Source: Sinorhizobium terangae
Lineage (GTDB): Bacteria; Pseudomonadota; Alphaproteobacteria; Rhizobiales; Rhizobiaceae
Reading direction: 5' to 3'
Length of the DNA stretch: 49,896 nucleotides
Assembly (NCBI RefSeq): GCF_009601505.1
Contig: NZ_WITC01000097.1
Span: 1 to 49,896 of the forward strand
The position numbers and the translations under genes were made by a program. The notes beneath the pieces were generated by a model. It had not been told where the DNA came from and made no database searches. It saw only the letters and a list, made by a program, of their open reading frames with translations. Of the stretch, positions 34,707 to 43,879 are shown piece after piece (positions within the stretch are counted from its first letter, which is position 1; each line of letters opens with the position of its first letter).

Positions 34707-35186
34707 CTATCCCAAGGTGATCGCCGGTCGCGTTATCATGAGCCAGAAAATCGCGAGAACCGCCCCAAACGCCGGAAAGCCGAAGGCGAACCACAAGCGG
34801 AAAAGCTGGTGATAGCGTTTTGGCAAGGGTTCGTTGCCTTTGTGCGCCGTTTCCGCGAGCCGGCGCATTTGCATCTGCATCCAGACAACCGGCAACCAGA
34901 ACGCGCCCGTCACGACATACAAAAGCAGCGAAAGCAGAATCCATCCCTCCGTCAAGGCGTAGCCGACATGCCAGGCAAGGGCGACGCCCGTGATCGGTTG
35001 CACGATGACGGCGGTTGCTGTGAAGAGGAAGTCGGCCACAACGACGATGCGGGCAACGGCAGCAATGACCTCTGCGCGGCCGGTGCGATGGGCGAGCAGC
35101 ATGAAGAACGCGATACCGGCACCCGTGCCCAGCAGGACTGAGGCACCGATGAGGTGCAGATACTTGAGCAAGAAATAAAGCATCAC
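34707..35186 (-). CDS. DUF2269 integral membrane protein
   Basis: 159 residues with four predicted membrane helices (YFLLKYLHLIGASVLLGTGA at the start, then IVVVADFLFTATAVIVQPIT, GWILLSLLLYVVTGAFWLPV, LWFAFGFPAFGAVLAIFWLM). The KYLHLIGA opening is the DUF2269 signature. Its ATG overlaps the stop of the SDR-DoxX gene (35183-35186), so the two are coupled. Function unknown. Confidence 0.85.
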   Translation of the reverse strand: MMLYFLLKYLHLIGASVLLGTGAGIAFFMLLAHRTGRAEVIAAVARIVVVADFLFTATAVIVQPITGVALAWHVGYALTEGWILLSLLLYVVTGAFWLPVVWMQMQMRRLAETAHKGNEPLPKRYHQLFRLWFAFGFPAFGAVLAIFWLMITRPAITLG

Positions 35187-36472
35187 CGCTCCTTGAGGAT
35201 CGCCAGGGCGGCGAAGTGCAGCGCCAGGATCGGGAAGATTTTCGTGAGGGGTCCAAGCGGTTCATTCCACAACTCGGGGAGCAGGACCGTTCCAGCGAGC
35301 GCGTAAAAGACCGACAAGCCGACCGCTCCATAGAGTCCGATCCGGCTGGTTCTACGAATGGCGATCGCGAGCCCTACAATGATGTCCGCGAGCGCCCCGG
35401 CAACGACGCTCGGCTCTGATAGCATACCGGCTCCGGTCCGTCGCATCAGATCGACGCCGATGCCGTATCCGGAGGTAAGGGAGACAATGCCTGTACTGGC
35501 CCAGAACAGCGACAGGATAACGAAGATGATGGGTTTCAAGAGGTAGAGCTTCGCGAACCAACGTTCCTGGACATGCACCGGCGTTCTCGCGAGTGCTTCG
35601 GACAATGCCAGTGGCTGAATTTGCGTTGTCTCGAGCCAGAGCCGATTATTGCCAACGGCCCCGCGCGCAATCTCTTTTTGCGCCGTACTTCTCGTCGGCG
35701 GACGCCAGCCCAGAGCTCCGGCGAAGTCGCTAAACCCATAGATGAGCTCGGCCAGAAGGTGAGGCACCCTGATTACTCGAGCAGGCGGCCAACCAAACCA
35801 ACGCCGGTAGGTGCCTACAACGTCCTCAAAGGACAGGACCTCCGGACCGGCGAGTTCCAGCACGAGGCGCTTGGGAGCATCCGGACTGAGGAATATTTCG
35901 ACCGTTTGCACCACATCTTCCAGGCGCACGACCTGAAGCAGCCCGGTGTTCGGCATGAGTGGCAAGACTGGCAAAGCCGCCAACCCCCTGAAGAGGGCAC
36001 TGGCTCCATAGGCGCCGGGACCGAGCACCACCGAGGGGCGCAGGATGACCCAGTCCAGATCTCGTGCCATCAATTCCTTGTCGCCTTCGAGCTTCGTCTG
36101 CGAAAAGGACGAGGGCTGTTCCTTTTCGACTCCCATCGCAGAGAAGTGGATTACGCGGTGCACACCTGCCTGTTCACAGGCTCTAAATAGAGCCGCCGGG
36201 CCGCGTTCGTGAACGCCGGACGTATTCTCGCCGGGACCGTCTTGTAGTGTGCCTGCGCAGTACACCACCGCTGCAATCCCTGACAAATGAGGTAGCCAGG
36301 CTGCCGGCTCGCCGGCCTGTGCAACATCGAGTTCGACGACATTCCCACCTGCTCCAGCCGCCAGCGCAGAGCCAGGCCGAATTACGCGCACGATTTTCAT
36401 GCCGCGTTCGGAGAGCATTGCGCATACCGCTGAGCCGATCAGGCCGGAAGCGCCTACCACAAGCACTCTCAT
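35183..36472 (-). CDS. SDR (NAD(P)H-binding) domain fused to a DoxX-like membrane domain
   Basis: 429 residues. Residues 1-290 are an atypical short-chain dehydrogenase fold: RVLVVGASGLIGSAVCAMLS (GxxGxxG), HFSAMGVEKE, SQTKLEGDKEL and VILRPSVVLGPGAYG. Residues about 305-429 have four hydrophobic helices resembling DoxX (LLKPIIFVILSLFWASTGIV, AGALADIIVGLAIAIRRTSR). It is probably a membrane-bound redox or quinone-linked protein. First gene of a pair with DUF2269. Confidence 0.85.
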   Translation of the reverse strand: MRVLVVGASGLIGSAVCAMLSERGMKIVRVIRPGSALAAGAGGNVVELDVAQAGEPAAWLPHLSGIAAVVYCAGTLQDGPGENTSGVHERGPAALFRACEQAGVHRVIHFSAMGVEKEQPSSFSQTKLEGDKELMARDLDWVILRPSVVLGPGAYGASALFRGLAALPVLPLMPNTGLLQVVRLEDVVQTVEIFLSPDAPKRLVLELAGPEVLSFEDVVGTYRRWFGWPPARVIRVPHLLAELIYGFSDFAGALGWRPPTRSTAQKEIARGAVGNNRLWLETTQIQPLALSEALARTPVHVQERWFAKLYLLKPIIFVILSLFWASTGIVSLTSGYGIGVDLMRRTGAGMLSEPSVVAGALADIIVGLAIAIRRTSRIGLYGAVGLSVFYALAGTVLLPELWNEPLGPLTKIFPILALHFAALAILKER

Positions 36473-36501
36473 GGTTCGTCCTTCGATATATCTGCTACGA
36501 C

Positions 36502-36526
36502 AACGGCTTCGCGCGAGCGAGGTTCT
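36502..36526 (-). promoter_or_regulatory. Possible EcfG-type promoter of the SDR-DoxX gene
   Basis: Minus strand AGAAC (36526-36522), 16 nt, CGTT (36505-36502). One base off the -35 consensus; placement about 30 nt upstream of the start codon fits. Confidence 0.35.
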
Positions 36527-36606
36527 GATCGTCTCCTGCAGTCAGGACGGGTTGTTCTTGTCGCCGGCAGCGTTCGGCGGCTCTTTGTCGATCGTCCTTA
36601 CACCAT

Positions 36607-36642
36607 CATGAACTGACCACCAATGCCGTAAAGCATGGTGTC
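36607..36642 (+). pseudogene. HWE histidine-kinase scrap (copy 1)
   Basis: Twelve codons read HELTTNAVKHGV, the N-box of HWE-family sensor kinases. The same motif occurs in the longer remnant at 44567. Nothing else of the kinase remains here. Confidence 0.45.
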
Positions 36643-36781
36643 GGTCGGGAGACCGCAACATAGCGGAGTTTATGTATGCCCCACGGCCGAGGACGTTGAG
36701 CGCAATCACGCAGGAGATTGGGCGACGAACACACCTTCGAGTTATGCTATCGCGATCTGAGGCATTGTGCGCTCGCGCGGA

Positions 36782-36964
36782 CTACATCGGCCCACCGGTA
36801 ACCGGATTAACTTTCGGCTTTTCGCTCGTGTCCTTAGCGCCGGGAGGCTGGACCGTCGGTGGTGCAATCGACTCCTCGTCCGGATGCTTCTTGCGATCCG
36901 CAGGTTGACGGACGTCTTTCGGCTTCGCCTGCTCAGGCTTTGCATTGGTGTCTTTCGTTGCCAT
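36782..36964 (-). CDS. Small hydrophilic Lys/Pro-rich protein
   Basis: 60 residues from ATG 36964, with AAGGAG about 5 nt upstream. The sequence starts MATKDTNAKPEQAKPKDVRQ and ends NPVTGGPM; it is disordered and highly charged with no known domain. A well-spaced EcfG-type promoter directly upstream marks it as a real gene and a likely general-stress protein. The longer open frame upstream is not used because the ribosome site decides the start. Confidence 0.6.
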   Translation of the reverse strand: MATKDTNAKPEQAKPKDVRQPADRKKHPDEESIAPPTVQPPGAKDTSEKPKVNPVTGGPM

Positions 36965-36987
36965 TGAGCATCTCCTTCGGAAGAAAG

Positions 36988-37013
36988 AACGGCGTCGGGA
37001 GCTTGGCGGTTCC
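36988..37013 (-). promoter_or_regulatory. EcfG-type promoter of the small Lys/Pro-rich gene
   Basis: Minus strand GGAAC (37013-37009), 17 nt, CGTT (36991-36988). The start point would be near 36980, leaving a short leader with the ribosome site. Confidence 0.6.
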
Positions 37014-37110
37014 GGCAGGAAGGGGCTCCACCCGCTAGCCCCTCTTTCCAACACAACCTTCAACGTTCTTATGGGTCGGCCGCATACAAGAGTGCGTCTC
37101 TGACTTTAGG

Positions 37111-37309
37111 CTATCGGCGCGCCGCGGCAACCTGCAGATCGACAACGACATTCTTCGTCCGGTTGCTGCCCGAGATCCCGTTCTCCTCGCGCATGTCGCG
37201 TATCGGCGATCGACCGATTGAGCAGCCCTTTGATCTCGAACGTGGTCAGCCTGTCCGCTTCGTTGGCGGCACTGATTAGCTCGGCAATGAAGGCGGTCGT
37301 AAGGCTCAT
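37111..37309 (-). pseudogene. Small hypothetical gene with one frameshift
   Basis: From ATG 37309 the frame reads MSLTTAFIAELISAANEADR, LTTFEIKGLLNRSIAD. After a shift near 37200 the next frame gives IRDMREENGISGSNRTKNVV then VDLQVAAARR and a stop at 37111. The joined 65-residue product is more plausible than either frame alone. Family not recognised. Confidence 0.45.
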
Positions 37310-37494
37310 GCGCTTATCCTACCGGGATAAATCAACAGTCGAACGGCAATTCAGGAACGTCTTCGCCATCATGGATGAAGGCCGCCGGCACGGAGGCGGC
37401 CTCGCGTTACTTCCGGAGCGATGCTGATTCCGCCTCGCTCCGCGCAGGTCAGCACGGGCGTTGATGGCGTCGCCGCCTCCGTGCGCGAGGCAGT

Positions 37495-37612
37495 CTACGG
37501 GTGACCGGCATCGACAACGCTCTCCAGCATCGACCGCACCTGCTTGGCCATCTCTAAAAGCGTTAGATTGCCGAGCGCCATAGCGGCGACACGACCGATG
37601 GCGGCGACCTAA
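37495..37612 (-). pseudogene. Short gene remnant beside the IS21 end
   Basis: Minus strand reads VAAIGRVAAMALGNLTLLEM then AKQVRSMLESVVDAGHP and TAG at 37495-37497. Codon usage looks coding, but the frame is closed just upstream, near the IS21 border. Unknown family. No other gene is seen in 37310-37620. Confidence 0.25.
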
Positions 37613-37621
37613 TCTTGCTGC

Positions 37622-38299
37622 GTGTTTCAGTAAGTCCCGGACACCGATTTCAGTAACTCGCGGATGGCGATTCCGCTAAATCCCGGACAGTTTCCGGGGC
37701 GGATTTTACGGCCGGTTCTCGGCTGCGCCGTTTTGGCAATGTGGCGTCTCACGAAGACATTGAGAGGCGCCATGCCAAGACGGAAGCAAGCGAGACGAAC
37801 GAGCGTGAGAGACATCCGGACGATCCTGCGCCTGACCCACGGCTCTTCGAGGACCTAGCGCTCGCCCGCCTTAATGGCCGCTACCCCCGCCTCACCGACA
37901 AGCTCACGCGCGTGCAATTGCTCATTCTCGACGACTTTGGAACCCACAACCTCACCGACCAATAGCGCTTCCATCTGTCCGAAATCATCGAGGAACGCTA
38001 TCGGCGCAAATCCACCCTGATCACCGCCCAGGTTCCGGTGGCCAGATGGCATGACCTGATCGCAGACCCCACCGTCGCCGACGCCATTCTCGATAGGATC
38101 GTTCACAACGCCCACCGCATCACCCTCCGGGGCGACAGCATGCGAAAGCAAAAAGCGCCCCCGCTCTTGACCGGCGGCGAAAACGACGAAATCAATCACT
38201 CATGAAGACAACCAGGCACCCGAGGACCACCGCCACCAAACTGTCCGCGACTTAGTGAAACGAATGTCCGCGACTTAGCGGAATCCCTGTCCGGCTTTT
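37622..38299 (+). mobile_element. Internally deleted IS21-family element
   Basis: Both ends keep the multiple terminal repeats of IS21: TGTCCGGGATTTAGCGGAAT (reverse of 37671-37690) and related copies near 37630-37650 on the left; TGTCCGCGACTTAGTGAAAC (38242) and TGTCCGCGACTTAGCGGAAT (38265) on the right. The interior is only about 0.5 kb instead of about 2.3 kb. The first 22 codons of istA (ATG 37772, [20 protein letters not shown]) run directly into the C-terminal half of istB. Confidence 0.7.
37843..38205 (+). pseudogene. istB: IstB C-terminal half with an in-frame stop
   Basis: Reads [36 protein letters not shown], stop TAG (37963-37965), then [20 protein letters not shown] and [20 protein letters not shown]. 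It is the AAA+ helper of IS21 transposition with its Walker B (LLILDDFG); the Walker A half is deleted. Not functional. Confidence 0.75.
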
Positions 38300-38879
38300 G
38301 CGAACGCAGCTCGAAACTGCGAAACAGTTCACAGAGGCTGACGCAGCCGCAAAGCAGCCTACATGAGGATGCTTCACGCGGCATTTCGCCCCTGTGCTTT
38401 TTCTTTATCGCTAATCTACCTAGGGGGCTGACCGGCGCGCTGAATCTTTTTCGAACGGCCATATCCCGACTGGGGACATCCTTGGCGGTGGAGGCGTCAA
38501 GCTGCTGGAGGCATAGCTCAAGCATAGCGACGTGGTCGCACTTTGGCTGCACATGAGCAGCGATCCGGGCCCTGAGCTCAGGATAATCTTCAAGCCGCCC
38601 GGATTGTTCTGTTAGCAAGATGATCGGCCATTCACACCTGAGGACGGCATCGTAGCATGCCTTCGCTTCGAGCGCCGCCGCCCTTGCGGAATCGGCCTGG
38701 CCGTTCGGTGGCATCCAGGTGTTGGCGTTTTTTGCCCAATTCCAGGTCATGTACCAATTCCACCATCCCATGTGGTACCAGCGGATGTGCGATATGTCGG
38801 CTGCCGTCGCACCCGGAAAAGTGTTTCGGGACGTCTGGCCATGCCGCCATTGGTATTTGGGTTTGGGTTCTTCAGACAT
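38196..38879 (-). CDS. DUF892-related ferritin-like protein, C-terminus replaced by IS21 sequence
   Basis: ATG 38879 has AGGAGGG about 7 nt upstream. About 65 residues of unusual Trp/Tyr-rich sequence ([31 protein letters not shown]) precede a DUF892-like helical part ([40 protein letters not shown]). From about 38299 on, the frame reads through the IS21 terminal repeats, so the last 30 or so residues are IS-derived and the native end is lost. Related to the intact protein at 40155-40649. Probably inactive. Confidence 0.6.
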   Translation of the reverse strand: MSEEPKPKYQWRHGQTSRNTFPGATAADISHIRWYHMGWWNWYMTWNWAKNANTWMPPNGQADSARAAALEAKACYDAVLRCEWPIILLTEQSGRLEDYPELRARIAAHVQPKCDHVAMLELCLQQLDASTAKDVPSRDMAVRKRFSAPVSPLGRLAIKKKHRGEMPREASSCRLLCGCVSLCELFRSFELRSQKPDRDSAKSRTFVSLSRGQFGGGGPRVPGCLHE

Positions 38880-39215
38880 GCCTATTCCCTCCTCGGTTGA
38901 GGTTGCCGATATCCCGCATGTCGTGGAGGAGCGACCGCACTGCGCCGTCGGTGTTTCTGATATGTTCCCGTTCTCGATAATGTCAATGCGGTTCTTGGCG
39001 GACGTCTGCATCCAGATGAGAGTGCGCCCGTCGGAGGGACTGAGGGCCGCTGCCGGCCATTCGACGGCTTCAGGAAGCTGTGACCAGTTCTATGGCATCA
39101 TCAACGGACATAGCGGCCACCGCGCTTGGCGCGCAGTCGCGACGCGAACACCCAGCCGAACCAGATCTGGCATTGGCGCGTTATTGAGAGCAACGCTTTT
39201 GCGGGAGAACTGATA

Positions 39216-39572
39216 GTGAATCATTTTCTTTTTGGAATGGCTGATTTTCTTTCTCGCCCTCCCGGCTTCTATTTCGTGATTCTGGCAATGGTTGTCAGCA
39301 CAGCATTGGTGCCTTTCGGGCTCACGGGCGTCGTCACTTATGCTCTGTCAGTGGCGGCAATAGTGATCACCAGCGTTGTTTTGATCCAAGGCTATCGCGA
39401 CACGGCGGCAATTCACGCCAAGCTGGACGAGATCATTGTGTCACTGCGTGAGACCCGGAACGGGGTAGTCGGGCTCGAGCACGAACAGCCAGAGCATATC
39501 GAGGCGGCAGTCGAGCAGCTCGAAGCGGAAGCGAACGGGCAAACAAGAGCCAGTCGGGAGACCATTTCATAA
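39216..39572 (+). CDS. Low-affinity iron permease family membrane protein
   Basis: 118 residues from GTG 39216 (GGGAG about 9 nt upstream; ATG 39237 is an alternative). Two membrane helices (FYFVILAMVVSTALVPFGLT and VVTYALSVAAIVITSVVLIQ) are followed by the family's soluble helix AIHAKLDEIIVSLRETRNGV. In bacteria this family is small and widespread; iron transport is assumed from a fungal relative and not proved. A CGAAC-N17-CGTT near 39159 is a weak EcfG-like promoter. Confidence 0.75.
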   Translation: MNHFLFGMADFLSRPPGFYFVILAMVVSTALVPFGLTGVVTYALSVAAIVITSVVLIQGYRDTAAIHAKLDEIIVSLRETRNGVVGLEHEQPEHIEAAVEQLEAEANGQTRASRETIS

Positions 39573-39693
39573 CGGAGTGATCGTTGCTCCGGGCGTTTAC
39601 CGCCGCGATCGCCATCGCGAGCCCACGAGCCTTCGAGATCTTGCCGCGGACGAACCGGGTCCTATCCTTCATCAATAAAGTCGGAGGAAGGAA

Positions 39694-39867
39694 ATGGCAG
39701 ACGATCCGAAGAAGAAAGGCCGCGACCGATCGCGTGTTTCCACCCAGGAGCATGAGGTGGCGTACATCGTTAAGACGGCCAAAGTGACACGGCAGAAGGC
39801 GCTCGAGGCGATCCGTGAAGCCGGGCCGAGCCGTGAGAAGGTGATGGGCTACCTTGCGAAGAAGTAG
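39694..39867 (+). CDS. DUF3606 small protein
   Basis: 57 residues from ATG 39694 with GGAGGAAGG immediately upstream. The sequence DPKKKGRDRSRVSTQEHEVA, YIVKTAKVTRQKALEAIREA fits DUF3606, small basic helical proteins common in rhizobial stress clusters. Function unknown. The long minus-strand frame over it is a shadow. Confidence 0.75.
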   Translation: MADDPKKKGRDRSRVSTQEHEVAYIVKTAKVTRQKALEAIREAGPSREKVMGYLAKK

Positions 39868-40154
39868 CGCAGCCATCAGGTGGTGATCCACCGGGAGGCG
39901 AATATCGCCACCAGTGACATCTCCTTTGGTATGAAGTCCCACGGCCGATGTCCCGAGCAAAGCGATGGCAGTAACCGGGCTCGGCAGGCCAAGACCCGCC
40001 GAGCCTTTTGCTTTAGTGAACCGCTTTGGTGCCAGATCTGCCAGATCTGCGATGGTCTTTCTGACCTGCTTGGGCCGGTCAGCTTTTATATGGCAGGATG
40101 TGCGGACCGATCGTTCCGATGAAAATCTCGGATGGTCGAGGCGGCCCGTCAAAG

Positions 40155-40649
40155 CTATCTCGTGGCTTCGCTACGCGTCAGAAACTGCCGCGTGACACCT
40201 CCTATATGCGTTGCCAGCCAGTCAGCCATCGCTGTTTCCTCCTGGAGGATCTCTTCGCAAACCGACTTTGTCTGCATATCTCCGATCTCCTCCGCCGCCG
40301 CTATCAATATGCGGTAGCTGGCAATCTCCATATGTTCGAACGTGTAGCTTGCCAGCGAGCCCTTCACTACTTCGTCACTGGCAAACATGCCGCTCAGCCC
40401 CTGCGCCATCGCTGTGGCCTTACCCGCTACGTCCTTGATCGAGGATGAGTCGTCACCAAGGCGATCAAGGCATATCTCCAGTTTACGGGCATGCTCTCTC
40501 GTTTCCTCAAGGTGGGTTTCGACCTTGGCTTTGAGTTCCGGATAGTCATCAAGGCGGCCGGCCTCAGCGGTGAGCATGGTGACGGCCTGTTCTTCCATTG
40601 CGTGCGCGTCGCGCAGCCAGGCTATGAAATTGTCGCGGGCTTCAGTCAC
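40155..40649 (-). CDS. DUF892 (YciE/YciF-like) ferritin-like protein
   Basis: 164 residues with the complete four-helix bundle: MTEARDNFIAWLRDAHAMEE, YPELKAKVETHLEETREHAR, YTFEHMEIASYRILIAAAEE, EILQEETAMADWLATH. Acidic and His residues in the EE...H and HME/EE pairs could bind a di-metal centre. The family is induced by osmotic and oxidative stress. An EcfG-type promoter sits 28-54 nt upstream of its ATG. Confidence 0.85.
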   Translation of the reverse strand: MTEARDNFIAWLRDAHAMEEQAVTMLTAEAGRLDDYPELKAKVETHLEETREHARKLEICLDRLGDDSSSIKDVAGKATAMAQGLSGMFASDEVVKGSLASYTFEHMEIASYRILIAAAEEIGDMQTKSVCEEILQEETAMADWLATHIGGVTRQFLTRSEATR

Positions 40650-40676
40650 GTGCGTTCCTCCTGTCGTGGGAGCCCT

Positions 40677-40703
40677 AAAACACTGAGGCTATCTTTTTGT
40701 TCC
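40677..40703 (-). promoter_or_regulatory. EcfG-type promoter of the DUF892 gene
   Basis: Minus strand GGAAC (40703-40699), 17 nt, GTTTT (40681-40677); the start point near 40670 gives a short leader with GGAGG. Confidence 0.6.
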
Positions 40704-40903
40704 GACGGCGGCTGCCTCCAACGGCGAGATCGAGACGCCGCGGGCCTTTATGGAGTTCGTGGATCGGATCCCAATCGGCTACGCGCGCTTCTGAGCACTC
40801 ATCCCACTGCTGGTTTATCCGATCCCGTTCTCTGACCGATTGCCCATAATCCTCCGTTAGACCTCACCACATTCCCGACGTCTCGCGACTTCTGGCTGCT
40901 GCG

Positions 40904-41931
40904 TCAGGCAGGGCCAGTGGCCGCAGCTTCGTAGACGCCCCCGCGGGCCATGAGAGCCCAGGCGATACGCGCCAGTTTGTTGGCCAGAGCGACTGCAATC
41001 AGCTTTGGCGGTTTCGTCAGAAGCATTCTTGCCAGCCAGGTACCAGCCGGCGCGCCGCGTCGCCTCGCCCAGCGGACGACGGTCGTGGCTCCAATGATGA
41101 GCAGCCGCCGCAGATCCCGCTGCCCATTTTCGATGTCTTTCCCAGACGCTCCTTGCCTCCGGACGAGTTCTGTTTAGGCGTGAGCCCGATCCACGCCGCA
41201 AAATCACGGCCCTTGGAAAAGGCCGCCGCCGATGGTGCCAAGGCTTCCATTGCTGTGGCGCAAATTGCACCAATCCCTGGGATGGTGGTCAAGCGCGAGG
41301 CAACCTCGTCCTGTCGCGCTCTGGCTCGCAAGTCTTGCTCACCGCGTTGATCTTATCCGTGAGAGATTCGATGTGCTGCAAAAGTCCGAAGCTCAGGCTT
41401 CTGGCGGTCTCTGGCAGGTCCGGATGCGTTTCGATCAATTGCCGCAGGCGGGGAACGTTTCGCATCCCTTGCGCGACGACCAAGCCGTATTCCATCAGAT
41501 GCCCCCGCAACGCGTTGATCGTTTGCGTTCGCTGTCGGACCAAAAGGTAGCGAACCTTGAACGTCATCGAGGAGGCCTGCTTTTTTTTCAGCGCTCTTGA
41601 TCGGGACAAAGCGCATGGTCGGACGGGAGGCAGCTTCCGCGATGGCTTCGGCATCGGCGGCATCGTTCTTCTGGCGCTTGACGAAAGGCTTCAGATAGGA
41701 CGGGTTGATCAGTCGAACCTCATGTCCCAATTTGCCGATCTCTCGTCCCCAGTAATGCGCGCTGGCGCATGCTTCCATCGCGACGATACAGCTTGGAAGC
41801 TTGGCAAAAAACTCGAGCATTCTGCCGCGCCCCTACTTCTTGCGGAGAACCACCCTCCCATCGGGGCTCGCGCCATGGATCTGGAATACTTGCTTTGCCA
41901 AGTCTAAGCCGATGATGCCGATCTCGTTCAT
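40904..41931 (-). pseudogene. IS110-family transposase, multiply frameshifted
   Basis: Pieces in order: MNEIGIIGLDLAKQVFQIHG, SCIVAMEACASAHYWGREIG, SYLKPFVKRQKNDAADAEAI, RYLLVRQRTQTINALRGHLM, LTTIPGIGAICATAMEALAP, KGRDFAAWIGLTPKQNSSGG, then LIAVALANKLARIAWALMAR. They span a full IS110 transposase (N-terminal DEDD-type and C-terminal transposase_20 domains) but lie in several frames, with an in-frame stop near 41836. It sits immediately 5' of the LigD remnant and probably truncated it. Confidence 0.8.
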
Positions 41932-42003
41932 AACCATTCTCCTCGCAGGAACACCCTCCAGATACTGTCACATTCGAGGCCGTCGAGGGGCGTCCACCCC
42001 ATC

Positions 42004-42847
42004 GGATACCGCCTCGCGGTTCACGTGGAGCCGGGGAGGGTGCGCGTCATCACACGCGGCGGCTATGACTGGACCGAGCGCGTTCCCTCTATCGCCGACG
42101 ATGCGCGGCGGCTTGCTGTGAAAACGGCCATCTTCGACGGCGAGGCCGTCGTGCTCGACGACAAGGGCCGTTCAGATTTCGGAGTGCGGCAGCGTGCTCT
42201 TGGGCGCCTACCGTCGTCGCATGAAGCGGGCGCGATCGTTCTTTACGCATTCGACCTCCTTTATTTCGACGGCCGCGACCTGCGACGGTTACCGCTTCGC
42301 GAGCGCCGCCGGCAATTGGAGCCGCTCCTCGCCGGCGGTGAGGGGCAATCCGGCTTTCCAAGGAGGTCCAGGCGGACGGTTCTTTCGGGTTGCCTGCGCG
42401 CACGGCCTGGAAGGCATCATCGCCAAAGACAGGGAGAAACCCTACCGCTCCGGTCGTGGCGGCTGGCTGAAGATCACTTGCCGGCAGCGCGACAGCTTCG
42501 TGATCGTCGGCTATGAGCCGTCGACCGTGCCGGGCGCGATCGGCCGGCTGCTGCTGGCGGCACGAAAGGGCGAGGGCCTCGTCCGTGTTGGAGGCTGCGG
42601 GACGGGCTGGAGCTATCAGGAATCGATCAAGCTGCGCGAGCTGCTCGACGAGATCAGGACCGACAAGCCGGCGGTGTCGCTGCGGCGCAAGGGTGCTGTA
42701 TTCGTGCGCCCGATGCTCGTCGCCGAGGTGGAGTATCGCACCTGGACAGGTGACGGGAAATTGCGGCATCCGTCATTCAAAAGGATACGGAAGCGAGCGG
42801 ATGATGCGACGGTGTTTGATGTCCCTGTCACGCCCTCCAGGTGGTGA
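42004..42847 (+). pseudogene. Remnant of ATP-dependent DNA ligase LigD (copy 2)
   Basis: First frame: GYRLAVHVEPGRVRVITRGG, YDWTERV, TAIFDGEAVVLDDKGRSDFG, VLYAFDLLYFDGRDLRRLPL. After a shift near 42345: LEGIIAKDREKPYRSGRGGW, LKITCRQRDSFVIVGYEPS, RLLLAARKGEGLVRVGGCGT and FVRPMLVAEVEYRTWTGDG. This is the adenylation domain (from just after the catalytic lysine) plus the OB domain of LigD. The 5' part is missing at the IS110 junction. Non-homologous end-joining ligase originally; now dead. Confidence 0.8.
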
Positions 42848-42906
42848 ACGTGCGCCCCCGCGGGACCAGCTTTTCACGGGCGGGTTCCGCTCTACGGCGT
42901 TGCCAG

Positions 42907-42931
42907 GGAACAGTTTCACGGGACCTTGGTT
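42907..42931 (+). promoter_or_regulatory. EcfG-type promoter of the PhnA-like gene
   Basis: GGAAC (42907-42911), 16 nt, GGTT (42928-42931). The start point would be about 30 nt before the ATG at 42968. Confidence 0.5.
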
Positions 42932-42967
42932 TGGATGGGCGGCGTGAACACAAGGGAGGATTTTACG

Positions 42968-43879
42968 ATGAGCGAACCCGTCGCCGTTCGTCAAACCCGC
43001 GAGACCGATTACGCCGCCGGTCTTTCGGCCAATGCCGCCATCAACGAAATCTCTTGGGGAGCTGTATTTGCGGGCGTGGCGCTTGCCCTTGCGGTGCAAT
43101 TTCTGCTGAATCTATTGGGCGTCGGGATTGGAGCCGCGGTGATTGAGCCGACAACGTCCGCTAATCCGAACCCGAGCACAATTTCGATAGCCGGGGGTCT
43201 CTGGTTCGTTATCTCTGGTATTGTCGCGGCCTTCGTCGGCGGATATGTCGCCAGCAGGGTCTCCGGCCGTCCCAGTACGACAACGGGGAGTTACCATGGG
43301 CTTACCAGTTGGGCGGTCACGACATTGATCATTCTCTATCTGCTGACGACCTCGGTCGGCGCCTTGGTCGGCGGGGCCTTCAGCGGTCTTAGCAGCGTCA
43401 TCGGTGGTGTCGGCAAAACTGCCGCCACGGTCACTACTGCCGCGGCGCCGGCAATCGCTACGTCCGCTGACCCGATGGCAGACATAGAGCGGCAGGTCAG
43501 AAGTGTCACCGGAGGCAATGATCCGGCAGCTCTTCGCGATGCTGCCGTCGCAGCCGTACGGGCGGCCGTCACCGGCGACGAAGCGACAGCGGAAGAAGCC
43601 AGAAATCGCGCCGCTGACGCCATCGCGAAGGCGCAGAACATTCCGGTGGACCAAGCGCGCGCGCAGGTCCAACAGTACGAAGAAAGCTACAGAGCCTCGG
43701 TCGAGAGAGCCAAGCAGCAGGCGACCGAAGCCGCCGACGCGGCTGCTACCGCTGTTTCAAGTGGGGCGATTCTCGGCTTCCTCTCGCTCGTTATAGGCGC
43801 CGTCGCTGCCTGGTTCGGTGGCGCGGCTGGAACGACGCGCTCTGTGGTGACGACTGACACTACTCGGCGTATGGGTTAG
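42968..43879 (+). CDS. PhnA-like membrane protein
   Basis: 303 residues from ATG 42968, with AAGGGAGG about 9 nt upstream. Helices: ISWGAVFAGVALALAVQFLL, LWFVISGIVAAFVGGYVASR, WAVTTLIILYLLTTSVGALV, and AILGFLSLVIGAVAAWFGGA at the end. Between the third and fourth lies a 130-residue Ala/Asp/Glu-rich soluble helical region (IERQVRSVTGGNDPAALRDA ...). The layout matches rhizobial proteins annotated PhnA-like, not linked to phosphonate use. Likely general-stress membrane protein. Confidence 0.75.
   Translation: MSEPVAVRQTRETDYAAGLSANAAINEISWGAVFAGVALALAVQFLLNLLGVGIGAAVIEPTTSANPNPSTISIAGGLWFVISGIVAAFVGGYVASRVSGRPSTTTGSYHGLTSWAVTTLIILYLLTTSVGALVGGAFSGLSSVIGGVGKTAATVTTAAAPAIATSADPMADIERQVRSVTGGNDPAALRDAAVAAVRAAVTGDEATAEEARNRAADAIAKAQNIPVDQARAQVQQYEESYRASVERAKQQATEAADAAATAVSSGAILGFLSLVIGAVAAWFGGAAGTTRSVVTTDTTRRMG

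Noticed and set aside
39433..40152. 239-residue minus-strand frame
   Set aside because: It overlaps the DUF3606 gene, which has a clear ribosome site and family match on the plus strand.
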